Positions 1-8,334 of a DNA stretch of 64,000 nt are shown one piece after another. Position 1 is the first letter of the stretch, and every line of letters begins with the position of its first letter. Location of the stretch: NCBI RefSeq assembly GCF_024397915.1, contig NZ_CP073347.1, forward strand, positions 3,038,001-3,102,000. The letters are read 5' to 3'. Both the position numbers and the translations under genes were made by a program. This DNA is from Marinobacterium rhizophilum. Lineage in GTDB: Bacteria > Pseudomonadota > Gammaproteobacteria > Pseudomonadales > Balneatricaceae. The notes under the pieces are model-generated. The model was not told the origin of the DNA. It ran no database searches and saw only the letters and a list, made by a program, of their open reading frames with translations.

Positions 1-1
1 A

Positions 2-808
2 CTGTTCGATATCCTGAGCCGCTACCAGCAGCTCAGCTGGCAGGCCGGCCAGGTTGATCTGCTGATCTGGCCGGAAACCGCGATCCCTTCAACCCTGTAC
101 CGGGCCGAGCCTCAGCTGCGACCTTTTATCGAGGACCTGACCCGCCGCGGCACCGGCTTTATCGCCGGCCTGCCTTCGGTAGTGCCAGACGAGAATGACC
201 CAAACCGCGGCGTCTACCACAACAGCCTGGCAGTGCTTGCACCGCAGACGGCGCTGTACCACAAGCAGCGGCTGGTGCCCTTCGGCGAGTATGTACCGCT
301 GGAGTCCTGGCTACGCGGCCTGATCGATTTTTTCAACCTGCCCATGTCCGCCTTCAGTCTGCCCCAGGGTGAACAGCAACCACTGCCCTTTGGCTCACAC
401 CGCATCGCCGCGGCGATCTGTTACGAGATTGCCTACCCCGAGCTGGTACGCCACTCAAGCCTTGCCTCCGACCTGTTGCTGACCGTCTCCAACGATACCT
501 GGTTCGGACGCTCCATCGCACCGGACCAGCATCTGCAGATAGCCCGCATGCGCGCACTGGAAACCGGCCGCTGGCTGATCAGATCCACCAACAACGGCAT
601 CAGCGCCCTGGTCGACAGCCAGGGCAAGGTGAATGCCCAGGCACCCCGCTACCAGAGCGCGGTACTGGTCGGCGAAGTACAGGGCATGCGCGGGCTCACG
701 CCCTATCAGCGCAGCGGTGTCTGGCCGACACTGCTGCTTGCCCTGCTGTGCTGCGCGCTGGCCCGGGTTTCCCGGCGCCGCGCCGCCCGCCCCCTGACCC
801 AGACCTGA
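2..808 (+). CDS. lnt: apolipoprotein N-acyltransferase, 3' part only
   Basis: This is the C-terminal 268 residues of Lnt, cut by the left edge of the window; reading starts at base 2. Lnt is an inner-membrane enzyme that adds the third acyl chain to the N-terminal Cys of lipoproteins. The nitrilase-like catalytic domain is visible, with the Glu in LIWPETA (about residue 25), the Lys in YHKQRLVPFGEY, and the nucleophilic Cys in AAICYEIAYPELV. A final hydrophobic segment (PTLLLALLCCALA) followed by an Arg-rich tail is the usual last membrane helix. Identity is secure; the N-terminal membrane domain lies outside the window. Confidence 0.95.
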   Translation: MFDILSRYQQLSWQAGQVDLLIWPETAIPSTLYRAEPQLRPFIEDLTRRGTGFIAGLPSVVPDENDPNRGVYHNSLAVLAPQTALYHKQRLVPFGEYVPLESWLRGLIDFFNLPMSAFSLPQGEQQPLPFGSHRIAAAICYEIAYPELVRHSSLASDLLLTVSNDTWFGRSIAPDQHLQIARMRALETGRWLIRSTNNGISALVDSQGKVNAQAPRYQSAVLVGEVQGMRGLTPYQRSGVWPTLLLALLCCALARVSRRRAARPLTQT

Positions 809-887
809 AACCCGCAGGCAAGGCCGACAAATCCCCGGAACCTGCTAGGCTGCAAGGCATAGATGTGACCTTGATGGAGGTGCCCAG

Positions 888-1205
888 ATGGCCGAGTCAA
901 AGCTTCCGAAAAACTACGTGAAATTCCGCAGCCGCTACCGCAGCATTGCGGGCGCGCTGGACGACCTGGGACGGACAGTGCGTGAAGCCGGCCCACTGGA
1001 TGAAAAAAGCGCGCAGCTAATCCAGCTCGCCGTCGCGGCCAGCACAGGCTCGGAAGGTGCCGTACACAGCCATTGCCGCCGCGCCCTTGAAGCCGGCGCC
1101 AGCCAGGATGAAATCCGCCACGCAATCGTCCTGCTCACCAGCACCCTGGGGTTCCCCGCCATGATGGCGGCGCTCAGCTGGGTCGAGGACATTCTGGACG
1201 ACTAA
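888..1205 (+). CDS. carboxymuconolactone decarboxylase (CMD/AhpD-like) family protein
   Basis: This 105-residue all-helical protein carries the CMD core (SEGAVHSHCRRALEAGASQDEIRHA). The single Cys follows the conserved His pair; a CxxC redox pair, as in true AhpD, is not present, so peroxidase-type disulfide chemistry is doubtful. Small CMD proteins act in the cytoplasm as decarboxylases or thiol-dependent reductases, and the substrate cannot be read from sequence. A clear GGAGG lies 7 bases before the ATG. A decayed partial copy of its 3' end follows directly downstream. Confidence 0.85.
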   Translation: MAESKLPKNYVKFRSRYRSIAGALDDLGRTVREAGPLDEKSAQLIQLAVAASTGSEGAVHSHCRRALEAGASQDEIRHAIVLLTSTLGFPAMMAALSWVEDILDD

Positions 1206-1239
1206 ACGCCTTGACCTCGGCACAGCGCGCACACCCGAT

Positions 1240-1346
1240 GCGCCAGCCGGCTAAATATGCGATCCATCGTGCTGCTCACCAGCACCCTGGGACCCGCCAC
1301 CATGATGGCGGCGCTCAGCTGGGTGAGGGATATTCTGGACGACTAG
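1240..1346 (+). pseudogene. decayed 3'-end echo of the upstream CMD gene
   Basis: Bases 1266-1346 align without gaps to the last 81 bases of the CMD gene (1125-1205), stop codon included. The last 16 codons (MMAALSWV.DILDD) differ at only one residue. Weaker similarity (the string GCGCCAGCC followed by an AT-rich step) continues upstream to about 1240. An ATG at 1257 opens a 29-codon reading frame ending in IVLLTSTLGPATMMAAL and then DILDD. No ribosome-binding site precedes it. It is best read as a remnant of a tandem duplication whose 5' part has been lost, although translation of the short frame cannot be excluded. Confidence 0.8.
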
Positions 1347-1413
1347 ATTCGCTGCAGCACATCAGGCCCTGCACTCCAGCCCGCCGCAAGCTGCCGATGC
1401 AAGAAGATGCCCG

Positions 1414-1845
1414 TCAAAACAGCAGGGCATCGGCAAACAGGATAACGACGAGGTAACGCAGCCCCTTGCCGATGCCCACCAGCAGCACGAAAAGACTCAG
1501 CCGCACCCGCATGATGCCGCCGATAAAGGTCAGTGCATCACCGCCGATGGGTAGCCAGGCCAGCAGCAGACTCCAGACGCCAAAGCGCTGAAACCAGCGC
1601 TGCGCCCGCTCAAGCTCACCGGCCTTGACGGGAAACCAGCGGCGCTCGCGATAGTGCAGCATGTACAGCCCCAGCCACCAGTTCACCACCGCACCCAGGG
1701 TGTTGCCCGCTGTCGCGATAAGCCACAACCAGCCCCAGCTGGCGGGCTGCTCGGCCAGCAGTACGGCCAGGTACACCTCGGAGTAAAATGGCAGAATGGT
1801 GGCAGCGGCAAAGGCCCCGCCAAACAGCAGCAAATATTCAGTCAT
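1414..1845 (-). CDS. yqaA: YqaA family small membrane protein (SNARE-associated/DedA-like)
   Basis: This 143-residue inner-membrane protein has about four hydrophobic segments (near residues 5-20, 40-60, 88-108 and 118-140). The DedA/YqaA signatures are GGAFAAATILPFYSEV at the N terminus, NTLGAVVNWWLG in the middle and WLPIGGDALTFIGG in the re-entrant loop. The length matches E. coli YqaA. Related DedA proteins are linked to lipid-carrier translocation and membrane energetics, but YqaA itself has no settled function. It starts 12 bases after the upstream hydrolase gene and is the last gene of the amidoligase operon. Confidence 0.85.
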   Translation of the reverse strand: MTEYLLLFGGAFAAATILPFYSEVYLAVLLAEQPASWGWLWLIATAGNTLGAVVNWWLGLYMLHYRERRWFPVKAGELERAQRWFQRFGVWSLLLAWLPIGGDALTFIGGIMRVRLSLFVLLVGIGKGLRYLVVILFADALLF

Positions 1846-1857
1846 CGTTGGCCATCG

Positions 1858-2559
1858 TTAGTCGTCATCAAGAGATTCAGGCGTACTGGCCCTGGCGCAG
1901 TCGATCAGATGACGAAACAGACGCCGCTGCACCGCGAGATACGGCAGGTATTCCGGATGCCACTGCACCCCCAGGATCAGGCGGCCCTGCTCGCACTCCA
2001 CGGCCTGCACAAAGTTATCCAGGTCCCTTGCTGCCACGACCAGACCCTGCCCCAACCGTTCAATGGCCTGGTGGTGCAGACTGTTGATGCGCCAGCGATT
2101 GCTCCCCAGCACCCGGTGCAGCACACCCGGGTGCGCCGTCAGCGCGGTTTTTCGAGGCAGCGGGGTACGAAAGTTGGAGGTCCGGCGGCGCAAGCCGCGA
2201 ATATCACCGTACAGCGAGCCCCCCAAGACCACATTGATCAGCTGAGCACCGCGACAGATTCCCAGCAGCGGCAGGCGCGTGTGCAGGGCATGTTCGATCA
2301 TGTCGATCTCAAACCGGTCCCGTTCGGGATCAATCGGTGCCCGGCCGTCATCATGACCGCCGTAAAGCGACGGGTCTATGTCATCCCCGCCACCGATAAT
2401 GAGCCCCTGCAGTCGATCATGGCTGTGTTTCAGGTATCCAGAGGGCGTCAGGCGCAGTGCCCGGCCACCTGCCAGCCAGATTGCCAGGCAACTGGCCCAC
2501 CAGGCAACGACAAGCCTGCCATCGGGGCCGGTAACGCCTATGAGGGGTCGGCCAGCCAC
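1858..2559 (-). CDS. class I glutamine amidotransferase-like / peptidase C26 gamma-glutamyl hydrolase
   Basis: The PuuD-like hydrolase fold is clear: PLIGVTG at the N terminus, the oxyanion strand LIIGGGDDIDPSLYGG, the nucleophile elbow GICRGAQLINV, and the His-Glu pair in LGVQWHPEYLP. Family members cleave gamma-glutamyl amides in the cytoplasm. I place the start at a GTG at 2559 (VAGRPLIGV), preceded by GGTGGAG; this gives 233 residues, and the longer open frame upstream reads into the previous gene. The start lies 22 bases inside the upstream amidoligase gene, suggesting translational coupling and a shared substrate. PuuD itself is less likely, because no other putrescine genes are nearby. 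Confidence 0.85.
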   Translation of the reverse strand: MAGRPLIGVTGPDGRLVVAWWASCLAIWLAGGRALRLTPSGYLKHSHDRLQGLIIGGGDDIDPSLYGGHDDGRAPIDPERDRFEIDMIEHALHTRLPLLGICRGAQLINVVLGGSLYGDIRGLRRRTSNFRTPLPRKTALTAHPGVLHRVLGSNRWRINSLHHQAIERLGQGLVVAARDLDNFVQAVECEQGRLILGVQWHPEYLPYLAVQRRLFRHLIDCARASTPESLDDD

Positions 2560-3518
2560 AGCTCCACCTTTTCTGACCAGGGTGCTATCCAGTCCGGCAG
2601 TGGCCGCCGCAGATGGGCCAGGTAGTTGCCGCACAGCGACTCCAGCCGTGCAGGGTCCTGCACCAGGGCTTCGACCTGTTGCCAATCGTGCCAGGCATCC
2701 AGCAGGTGCCAGTCGGGATTGTCGATGTCGGAGTTGGGCAGACGATAGTGCAGCGTTGGCCGCGCATTGACCTTGTCTTCCGGCACCGCCCGCTTCACCG
2801 CCGCCGGGTCCAGGTGCGCCAGCAACGGCAGCCAGTCCAGCGCACGGTTGCGCGAGGGGTTTGCAGCCAGGTAGTCGCGGATCAGGCCCGCCTGATCCGG
2901 CCAGTAATCAGGCTGCAGTACCCGCTCGCAGTATTCCCGCGAAAAGGGTTGAATGAAAGGGCTCAGGCGGCGCACCAGCGCGGCCTGTTCGCGCACGCTC
3001 AGCCAGTCATGCAAACACAGATAGGCCTTGAGGTAACGCACCAGGGTGCCGCTGTCGAGCGCAGGCAGCTCGGGATTGAAGTGGACACCGAAGGCGTAGC
3101 GCGCGGCACCATGCGTGCCCAGGGCGCCCGCCTCGCGCAGTTCCTGCACCAGCGTTTCAAGTCCATCCAGGCGGGAAAAGGGAATCGGCGGGCAGACGAT
3201 CTCAAAGGGCACCAGGTTACTGGCGACAGCTGCCAGCGCCTCGGTGGCCAGATTCTCCAGCTCGCTGCTATGACCATGGCTCTGTTCACGCCCGAGCTGC
3301 TTGAGGTAGCGCAAATCCAGCTCCAGGCTGAAACGGCCAAACTCGGTGCCCACCACCCGCTGCTCGCACACCGATACCCGCTCGACCCGCCCGCCAAACA
3401 CGGTCTGAATGCAGCGGGCAATATCGTCCAGTTCAATGCCCGCCAGCTCGATCTCGACGCCGACCCGTCGCTCGTGCCCTTCGCAGGTCAAATGCTGCAG
3501 CGAACCCGGATCAGGCAT
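2538..3518 (-). CDS. amidoligase family protein (COOH-NH2 ligase, glutamine-synthetase-like fold)
   Basis: This 326-residue protein has the Amidoligase_2 pattern: RRVGVEIELAGI near residue 20, the metal-binding acidic strand SLELDLRYL, VPFEIVCPPI, and the His strand YAFGVHFNPELPALD. The family is predicted to make amide or isopeptide bonds with ATP, using the same fold as glutamine synthetase; the substrates are unknown. I chose the ATG at 3518 because it overlaps the ybeL stop by 8 bases (ATGCCTGA). The 3' end overlaps the C26 hydrolase gene by 22 bases. A ligase coupled to a gamma-glutamyl hydrolase suggests paired making and breaking of one amide bond; this pairing is inferred. Confidence 0.85.
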   Translation of the reverse strand: MPDPGSLQHLTCEGHERRVGVEIELAGIELDDIARCIQTVFGGRVERVSVCEQRVVGTEFGRFSLELDLRYLKQLGREQSHGHSSELENLATEALAAVASNLVPFEIVCPPIPFSRLDGLETLVQELREAGALGTHGAARYAFGVHFNPELPALDSGTLVRYLKAYLCLHDWLSVREQAALVRRLSPFIQPFSREYCERVLQPDYWPDQAGLIRDYLAANPSRNRALDWLPLLAHLDPAAVKRAVPEDKVNARPTLHYRLPNSDIDNPDWHLLDAWHDWQQVEALVQDPARLESLCGNYLAHLRRPLPDWIAPWSEKVELWLADPS

Positions 3519-4068
3519 CCTCAGGTGTCCCGGACCAAGGCCTGGAGATACGGCGAAAGAACCCCTTGCCACAGGTCTTGCAGTCCTCGATGCGGGAGGT
3601 TTCGGTCAGCTCCTGGGTAGCGCCACAGTTCAGGCAGGCCAGGGTACCGACGGTGGCAATCTCGCCGCTGAGGTAGTCATCCTCGCCGTGGGACAGGCGC
3701 TCGCGCAGGGTTTCCTGGTCGATACGGGTGCGGTCCGCCAGCCCCTTCAGCAGCTGGCCGACACGGTGTTCCAGTATGTTCAGATCAAAATGCAGCCAGG
3801 CGGCGATGCCGGCACCGGTTTCGTGGGCGTAGTAACCCAGGCGTTTCAGGTCGCGCTTGAGATAGGCCGTCAGCAGGTCCATTTCATCGCGGGTCATTTC
3901 CTCGGCGGTCAGTTCCAGTTTGGCCGCTTCCTCTATGCGTTCCTGCAAATAATCCCAGGATTTGATTTCGGCGCTTTCCAGATCAGCCAGCAAGCGCTTG
4001 AGAATACGGTCATAGGCCGTCGTGGCCTTGTCGTGCCGGTGTTCCTGTTTGCGGGGATCATCAGTCAT
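3511..4068 (-). CDS. ybeL: DUF1451 zinc-ribbon protein (YbeL family)
   Basis: This 185-residue cytoplasmic protein is rich in charged helix (residues 1-130, with LERELLAD-type heptads) and ends in a zinc ribbon with two CxxC knuckles (LNCGATQEL and CKTCGKGFF). This is the YbeL/DUF1451 layout, and in E. coli ybeL also lies near leuS. The function is unknown. It is the first gene of the minus-strand operon ybeL-amidoligase-C26 hydrolase-yqaA and is divergent from leuS across 145 bases. Its last 8 bases overlap the amidoligase start. The zinc ribbon could recruit the ligase product or a nucleic acid, but nothing in the sequence decides this. Confidence 0.88.
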   Translation of the reverse strand: MTDDPRKQEHRHDKATTAYDRILKRLLADLESAEIKSWDYLQERIEEAAKLELTAEEMTRDEMDLLTAYLKRDLKRLGYYAHETGAGIAAWLHFDLNILEHRVGQLLKGLADRTRIDQETLRERLSHGEDDYLSGEIATVGTLACLNCGATQELTETSRIEDCKTCGKGFFRRISRPWSGTPEDA

Positions 4069-4098
4069 GTCGTCTCCTCGACCGGGCGCATTCCACTG

Positions 4099-4127
4099 TT
4101 GATGGAGTAGCTTCTATTGTATGCTAT
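4099..4127 (+). promoter_or_regulatory. candidate leuS promoter
   Basis: In the 145-base gap between divergent ybeL and leuS, TTGATG (4099-4104) is followed after 17 bases by TGCTAT (4122-4127); a second reading has TATGCT at 4120-4125 with a 15-base spacer. Both are imperfect sigma-70 matches. The location suits leuS. No transcription data support it. Confidence 0.3.
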
Positions 4128-4213
4128 GCCGCATGTCACGAACTTTCCATTGAACCAATAGCCGGCATTTCCAGATGCCGGTTTTATTGTCAGAGATGCC
4201 GATTCCTAAACCC

Positions 4214-6808
4214 ATGAACGAACAATACCAGCCCGGGGACATTGAGTCCCAGACCCAGGCTTACTGGGATGAGCACGATAGCTTCCACTGCGTCGAAGAC
4301 CCCGCCAAAGAAAAGTTCTATTGCCTGTCGATGTTTCCGTACCCCAGCGGTCGGCTGCACATGGGGCATGTGCGCAATTACACCATTGGCGACGTCGTCT
4401 CGCGCTACCAGCGCATGCAGGGCAAGAACGTGCTCCAGCCAATGGGCTGGGACGCCTTCGGTCTGCCGGCCGAGAACGCCGCGATCAAGAACAATGTCGC
4501 GCCCGGCAAGTGGACCTACGAGAACATCGATTACATGCGCAACCAGTTGCAGCGCATGGGCTTTGGATATGACTGGAGCCGCGAAGTCGCCACCTGTCAT
4601 CCAGAGTACTACCGCTGGGAGCAGTGGTTCTTTACCCGCCTGATGGCCAAGGGCATGGTCTACAAAAAGGAATCCGAGGTGAACTGGGATCCGGTGGACC
4701 TGACGGTACTGGCCAACGAGCAGGTAATCGACGGCCGCGGCTGGCGCTCCGGCGCCCTGGTCGAGCGCAAGAAGATTCCGCAGTGGTTCCTGAAGATCAC
4801 CGACTACGCCGACCAGCTGCTGGACGACCTCGACAAGCTGGATCACTGGCCCGAACAGGTCCGTACCCAGCAGCGCAACTGGATCGGTCGCTCCCTGGGC
4901 GTGGAGCTCAAGTTCCAGGTTGAGGGCAATGGCGAGCTGGAAGTATTCACCACCCGCCCGGACACCCTGATGGGCGTCACCTACGTGGCGGTGGCACCGC
5001 AGCACCCGCTGGCGCTGCAGGCTGCTGCCAACAACCCGGCGCTGGCCGCCTTCCTGGAAGACTGCAGGCACACCAAGGTGGCCGAAGCCGATCTGGCCAC
5101 CATGGAGAAAAAGGGCATGGCGCTGGGTCTGGAAGCGACCCATCCGCTGACTGGCGAGAAAGTGCCGGTCTGGACCGCCAATTTCGTGCTGATGGACTAC
5201 GGCTCGGGCGCCGTCATGGCCGTACCCGCCCATGACCAGCGCGACTGGGAATTTGCCCACAAGTACGGCCTGCCGATACGCCAGGTGATCAAGCCACTGG
5301 ATGCCTCCACGCCGATCGATATCGAGCGTGAAGCCTTTACCGACAAGGGTGCACTGATCAATTCGGGCGACTTCTCCGAACTCGAGTTCGATGTTGCCTT
5401 CAAGGCCATCGCCAAGGAACTCGAAAACCGGGGCAAGGGCCGCACCACCATCAATTACCGCCTGCGTGACTGGGGCGTTTCCCGTCAGCGCTACTGGGGC
5501 ACGCCGATCCCGGTAATCAACTGCCCGTCCTGCGGCCCGCTGCCGGTGCCCGAAGACCAGCTGCCGGTGGTACTGCCCGAAGAGGTCGACTTCGACGGCG
5601 TCGGTTCACCGATCAAGAAGATGGACAGCTTCATCCAGACCACCTGCCCGGGATGCGGTGGTGCTGCCGAGCGTGAAACCGACACCTTCGATACCTTCAT
5701 GGAATCGAGCTGGTACTACGCCCGCTACGCCTGCGCCCGCAGCGGCGACGCCATGCTGGACCCCGAGCAGGCCAACTACTGGCTGCCGGTGGACCAGTAT
5801 ATCGGCGGTATCGAACACGCCATCCTGCACCTGCTGTACTCGCGTTTCTTTCACAAGCTGATGCGCGACGAAGGCCTGGTGAACTCCGACGAGCCCTTCA
5901 CCCGCCTGCTGTGCCAGGGCATGGTGCTGGCTGACACCTACTACCGCGAAGACGACAAGGGTGGCAAGATCTGGATCGCCCCGACCGATGTCGACACCGA
6001 AACCGATGACAAGGGCCGCATCATCAGTGCGCGCCTGAAGTCCGACGGCCTGCCGGTGGAACAGGCCGGCGTGTCCAAGATGTCGAAGTCCAAGAACAAC
6101 GGTATCGACCCGCAGGTCATGATCGACAAGTACGGTGCCGACACCGTGCGCCTGTTCATGATGTTCGCAGCGCCTCCCGAACAGTCGCTGGAATGGTCCG
6201 ACTCCGGTGTTGAGGGCGCTCACCGCTTCCTCAAGCGGCTGTGGAAGCAGGTACATGATCACCTGCAGCACGGCCAGGACGTCGCCGCGCTGGATAGCGC
6301 GAGCCTCACCGACGAGCAGCGTGACCTGCGCCGCAAGGTGCATGAAACCATCGCCAAGGTCAGCGACGATATCGAGCGCCGCCAGACCTTCAACACCGCC
6401 ATTGCCGCGGTCATGGAACTGTCCAACAGCATTGGTCGCTTTGTCGATGTCAGCGCCCAGGGCCTTGCGGTCACCCGCGAAGCCGTGCTGGCGGCCACCC
6501 AGTTGCTGTCGCCGATCGTGCCGCACATCACGCACCATCTCTGGCAGCAGCTGACCGGTAGCGACAACCTGCTGCACACCCCCTGGCCGCAGGTGGATGA
6601 AAGCGCCCTGACCCGCGCTTCGCTGGAAATGGTGGTCCAGGTCAATGGCAAGGTGCGCGCCAAGATCAGCGTGGCCGCCGATGCCGATGAAGACGTGGTC
6701 CTGCATACGGCACTGGCGGATGAAAACGTGCGCAAGCACATGGCCGACAAGCAGTTGCGCAAGAAAATCGTGGTGCCGGGTAAACTGGTCAATATCGTTG
6801 TAGGCTAA
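4214..6808 (+). CDS. leuS: leucine--tRNA ligase
   Basis: LeuS charges tRNA-Leu in the cytoplasm. The protein is 864 residues from the ATG at 4214 (MNEQYQPGDIES), the start that matches other bacterial LeuS proteins; the two in-frame ATGs upstream (4175, 4196) would add an atypical leader. The class I signatures are HMGH within PYPSGRLHMGHVRNY and KMSKS within VSKMSKSKNNGIDP. The editing domain (CP1) is present, with TTRPDTLMGVTYV and the conserved YGSGAVMAVPAHDQRD. A zinc-type Cys set (CPSCG and CPGCG) lies in the middle. It is the first gene of leuS-lptE-holA, with 15 bases before lptE. Confidence 0.98.
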   Translation: MNEQYQPGDIESQTQAYWDEHDSFHCVEDPAKEKFYCLSMFPYPSGRLHMGHVRNYTIGDVVSRYQRMQGKNVLQPMGWDAFGLPAENAAIKNNVAPGKWTYENIDYMRNQLQRMGFGYDWSREVATCHPEYYRWEQWFFTRLMAKGMVYKKESEVNWDPVDLTVLANEQVIDGRGWRSGALVERKKIPQWFLKITDYADQLLDDLDKLDHWPEQVRTQQRNWIGRSLGVELKFQVEGNGELEVFTTRPDTLMGVTYVAVAPQHPLALQAAANNPALAAFLEDCRHTKVAEADLATMEKKGMALGLEATHPLTGEKVPVWTANFVLMDYGSGAVMAVPAHDQRDWEFAHKYGLPIRQVIKPLDASTPIDIEREAFTDKGALINSGDFSELEFDVAFKAIAKELENRGKGRTTINYRLRDWGVSRQRYWGTPIPVINCPSCGPLPVPEDQLPVVLPEEVDFDGVGSPIKKMDSFIQTTCPGCGGAAERETDTFDTFMESSWYYARYACARSGDAMLDPEQANYWLPVDQYIGGIEHAILHLLYSRFFHKLMRDEGLVNSDEPFTRLLCQGMVLADTYYREDDKGGKIWIAPTDVDTETDDKGRIISARLKSDGLPVEQAGVSKMSKSKNNGIDPQVMIDKYGADTVRLFMMFAAPPEQSLEWSDSGVEGAHRFLKRLWKQVHDHLQHGQDVAALDSASLTDEQRDLRRKVHETIAKVSDDIERRQTFNTAIAAVMELSNSIGRFVDVSAQGLAVTREAVLAATQLLSPIVPHITHHLWQQLTGSDNLLHTPWPQVDESALTRASLEMVVQVNGKVRAKISVAADADEDVVLHTALADENVRKHMADKQLRKKIVVPGKLVNIVVG

Positions 6809-6823
6809 GGACGGGAGAGAGCA

Positions 6824-7309
6824 ATGACTGTGCAATTGAGGCTGATACTGCTGATCGCAACCCTGCTGTTAAGCGGCTGTGGCTTTCAGTTGCGCGGCAG
6901 CGCCGAAGTCCCGGTGGCGATGCGCGAACTGGCGCTGCAAATGCCTGCCGGTCGCAGTGCCCTGCGGCTCGAACTGAGCCGCACGCTGCGCAGCAACGGC
7001 ATTGAGCTGGCCGCCGCCGCCCCCTACACCCTGCAGATTCTCGAAGAAAAGCAGGGCCGCCGTGTCGCCTCACTGGATGAGCGCGTCAAGGCGGACGAAT
7101 ACGAACTGCGCACCGAAGTGCGCTTTCAGATCACCGAGGGTGAACGCTTCCTGATCGCGCCGACCGCGGTACGCACCGAACGGGTCTATACCTACGACGC
7201 CGATGCCATTACCGCCAAGAATGCCCAGGAAGCCCTGCTGCGACGCGAAATGCAGCAGGATATTTCACGCCAGATCCTGCGCCTGTACATCGCCGCCGGT
7301 CAGCCATGA
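6824..7309 (+). CDS. lptE: LPS-assembly lipoprotein LptE
   Basis: This 161-residue outer-membrane lipoprotein forms the plug of the LptD/LptE translocon that places lipopolysaccharide in the outer leaflet. It has a signal peptide with lipobox LLLSGCGF (Cys about residue 21), followed by QLRGSAEVP, the usual mature start of LptE. A good ribosome-binding site (GGGAGAGAG) precedes the ATG. The last four bases (ATGA) overlap the holA start, the same pairing as in E. coli. Confidence 0.95.
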   Translation: MTVQLRLILLIATLLLSGCGFQLRGSAEVPVAMRELALQMPAGRSALRLELSRTLRSNGIELAAAAPYTLQILEEKQGRRVASLDERVKADEYELRTEVRFQITEGERFLIAPTAVRTERVYTYDADAITAKNAQEALLRREMQQDISRQILRLYIAAGQP

Positions 7310-8334
7310 AGCTGAAGCCGGAACAGCTCGGCGCGCGCCTCAAGCAGGGCGTGGCGCCGGTCTATCTGGTCACCGGCGACGAACCCCTGCTGGCCGAGGA
7401 AAGCTGCGACCTGCTGCGCAAGGCTTTCCTTGAGCAGGGATTTACCGAACGGGAAGTGCTGCATGTGGACGGCAGTTTCAAGTGGGAATACCTGCTTGAA
7501 TGTGCCAGCGCCCTGTCGCTGTTCGCCGAACGCAAAATCATCGAACTGCGCCTTGGCGGCCAGAAGCTGAACAAGAACGCCAGTGACATGCTGCAGCAGT
7601 ACCTGGTTAACCCCGCCCCTGACAACGTTCTGCTGATCATTGCCGACAAGCTCGATGCCGGGGCCAAGAAAAGCGCCTGGCTCAAGGCTGTCGACAAGAA
7701 CGGCGTCATTGTCGAACTCTGGCCGGTGGAGCCGGCTCAGCTGCCCGAATGGATCCGGCGCCGCGCGGTGCAGATGGACATGCGCCTGGACGACAGTGCG
7801 GTGGAAGTGCTGTGTCAGCGTGTCGAAGGCAACCTGCTGGCGGCCCGCCAGGAAATGAGCAAGCTACAGCTGCTGTTCCCCGGCAAGACACTCAGCGCCG
7901 ACGACGTAATCGACGCCGTATCGGACAGCTCCCGCTTTGATATATTTGGCCTCACCGACGCCGCCCTCGGCGCCCAGCCCCAGCGCGTCACCCGTATTGT
8001 TCAGGTACTGCGCCAGGAAGGGACGGAACCGGCCGTGGTGCTCTGGGCCCTGGCCCGGGAAATCCGCACCCTGCACGCCGTGCAGCGCGGCCTGCAACAG
8101 GGCACCGGCTTTGATAGCCTGTGCCAGCAGCAGCGCCTGTTCGGCAAGCGCAAGCAACTGGTACGCAACACCACCAAACGCCTGTCCCCCGCCACGCTGG
8201 AAAGCCTGCTGCAACAGGCCGCCGAGGTCGACCGCCTGGTAAAGGGCGCCCGCAGCGGTGACCCCTGGTTGCCCCTGACCTCGATTCTGCTGCACCTGGC
8301 AGGCCTGTCCCTGCCACTGGATGCGACCGGCTGA
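7306..8334 (+). CDS. holA: DNA polymerase III subunit delta
   Basis: HolA opens the beta clamp as part of the clamp loader. The 342-residue protein matches the family length and keeps the N-terminal VYLVTGDEPLLAEESCDLLR, the central SLFAERKIIELRLGG, and the C-terminal collar region (QRLFGKRKQLVRN). It starts inside the lptE stop codon (ATGA), so translation is probably coupled. It is the last gene of the leuS operon; no clear terminator with a T-run follows it. Confidence 0.97.
   Translation: MKLKPEQLGARLKQGVAPVYLVTGDEPLLAEESCDLLRKAFLEQGFTEREVLHVDGSFKWEYLLECASALSLFAERKIIELRLGGQKLNKNASDMLQQYLVNPAPDNVLLIIADKLDAGAKKSAWLKAVDKNGVIVELWPVEPAQLPEWIRRRAVQMDMRLDDSAVEVLCQRVEGNLLAARQEMSKLQLLFPGKTLSADDVIDAVSDSSRFDIFGLTDAALGAQPQRVTRIVQVLRQEGTEPAVVLWALAREIRTLHAVQRGLQQGTGFDSLCQQQRLFGKRKQLVRNTTKRLSPATLESLLQQAAEVDRLVKGARSGDPWLPLTSILLHLAGLSLPLDATG

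Noticed and set aside
1654..2625. 323-codon plus-strand frame over yqaA and the C26 gene
   Set aside because: The real minus-strand proteins carry catalytic motifs; this frame has none.
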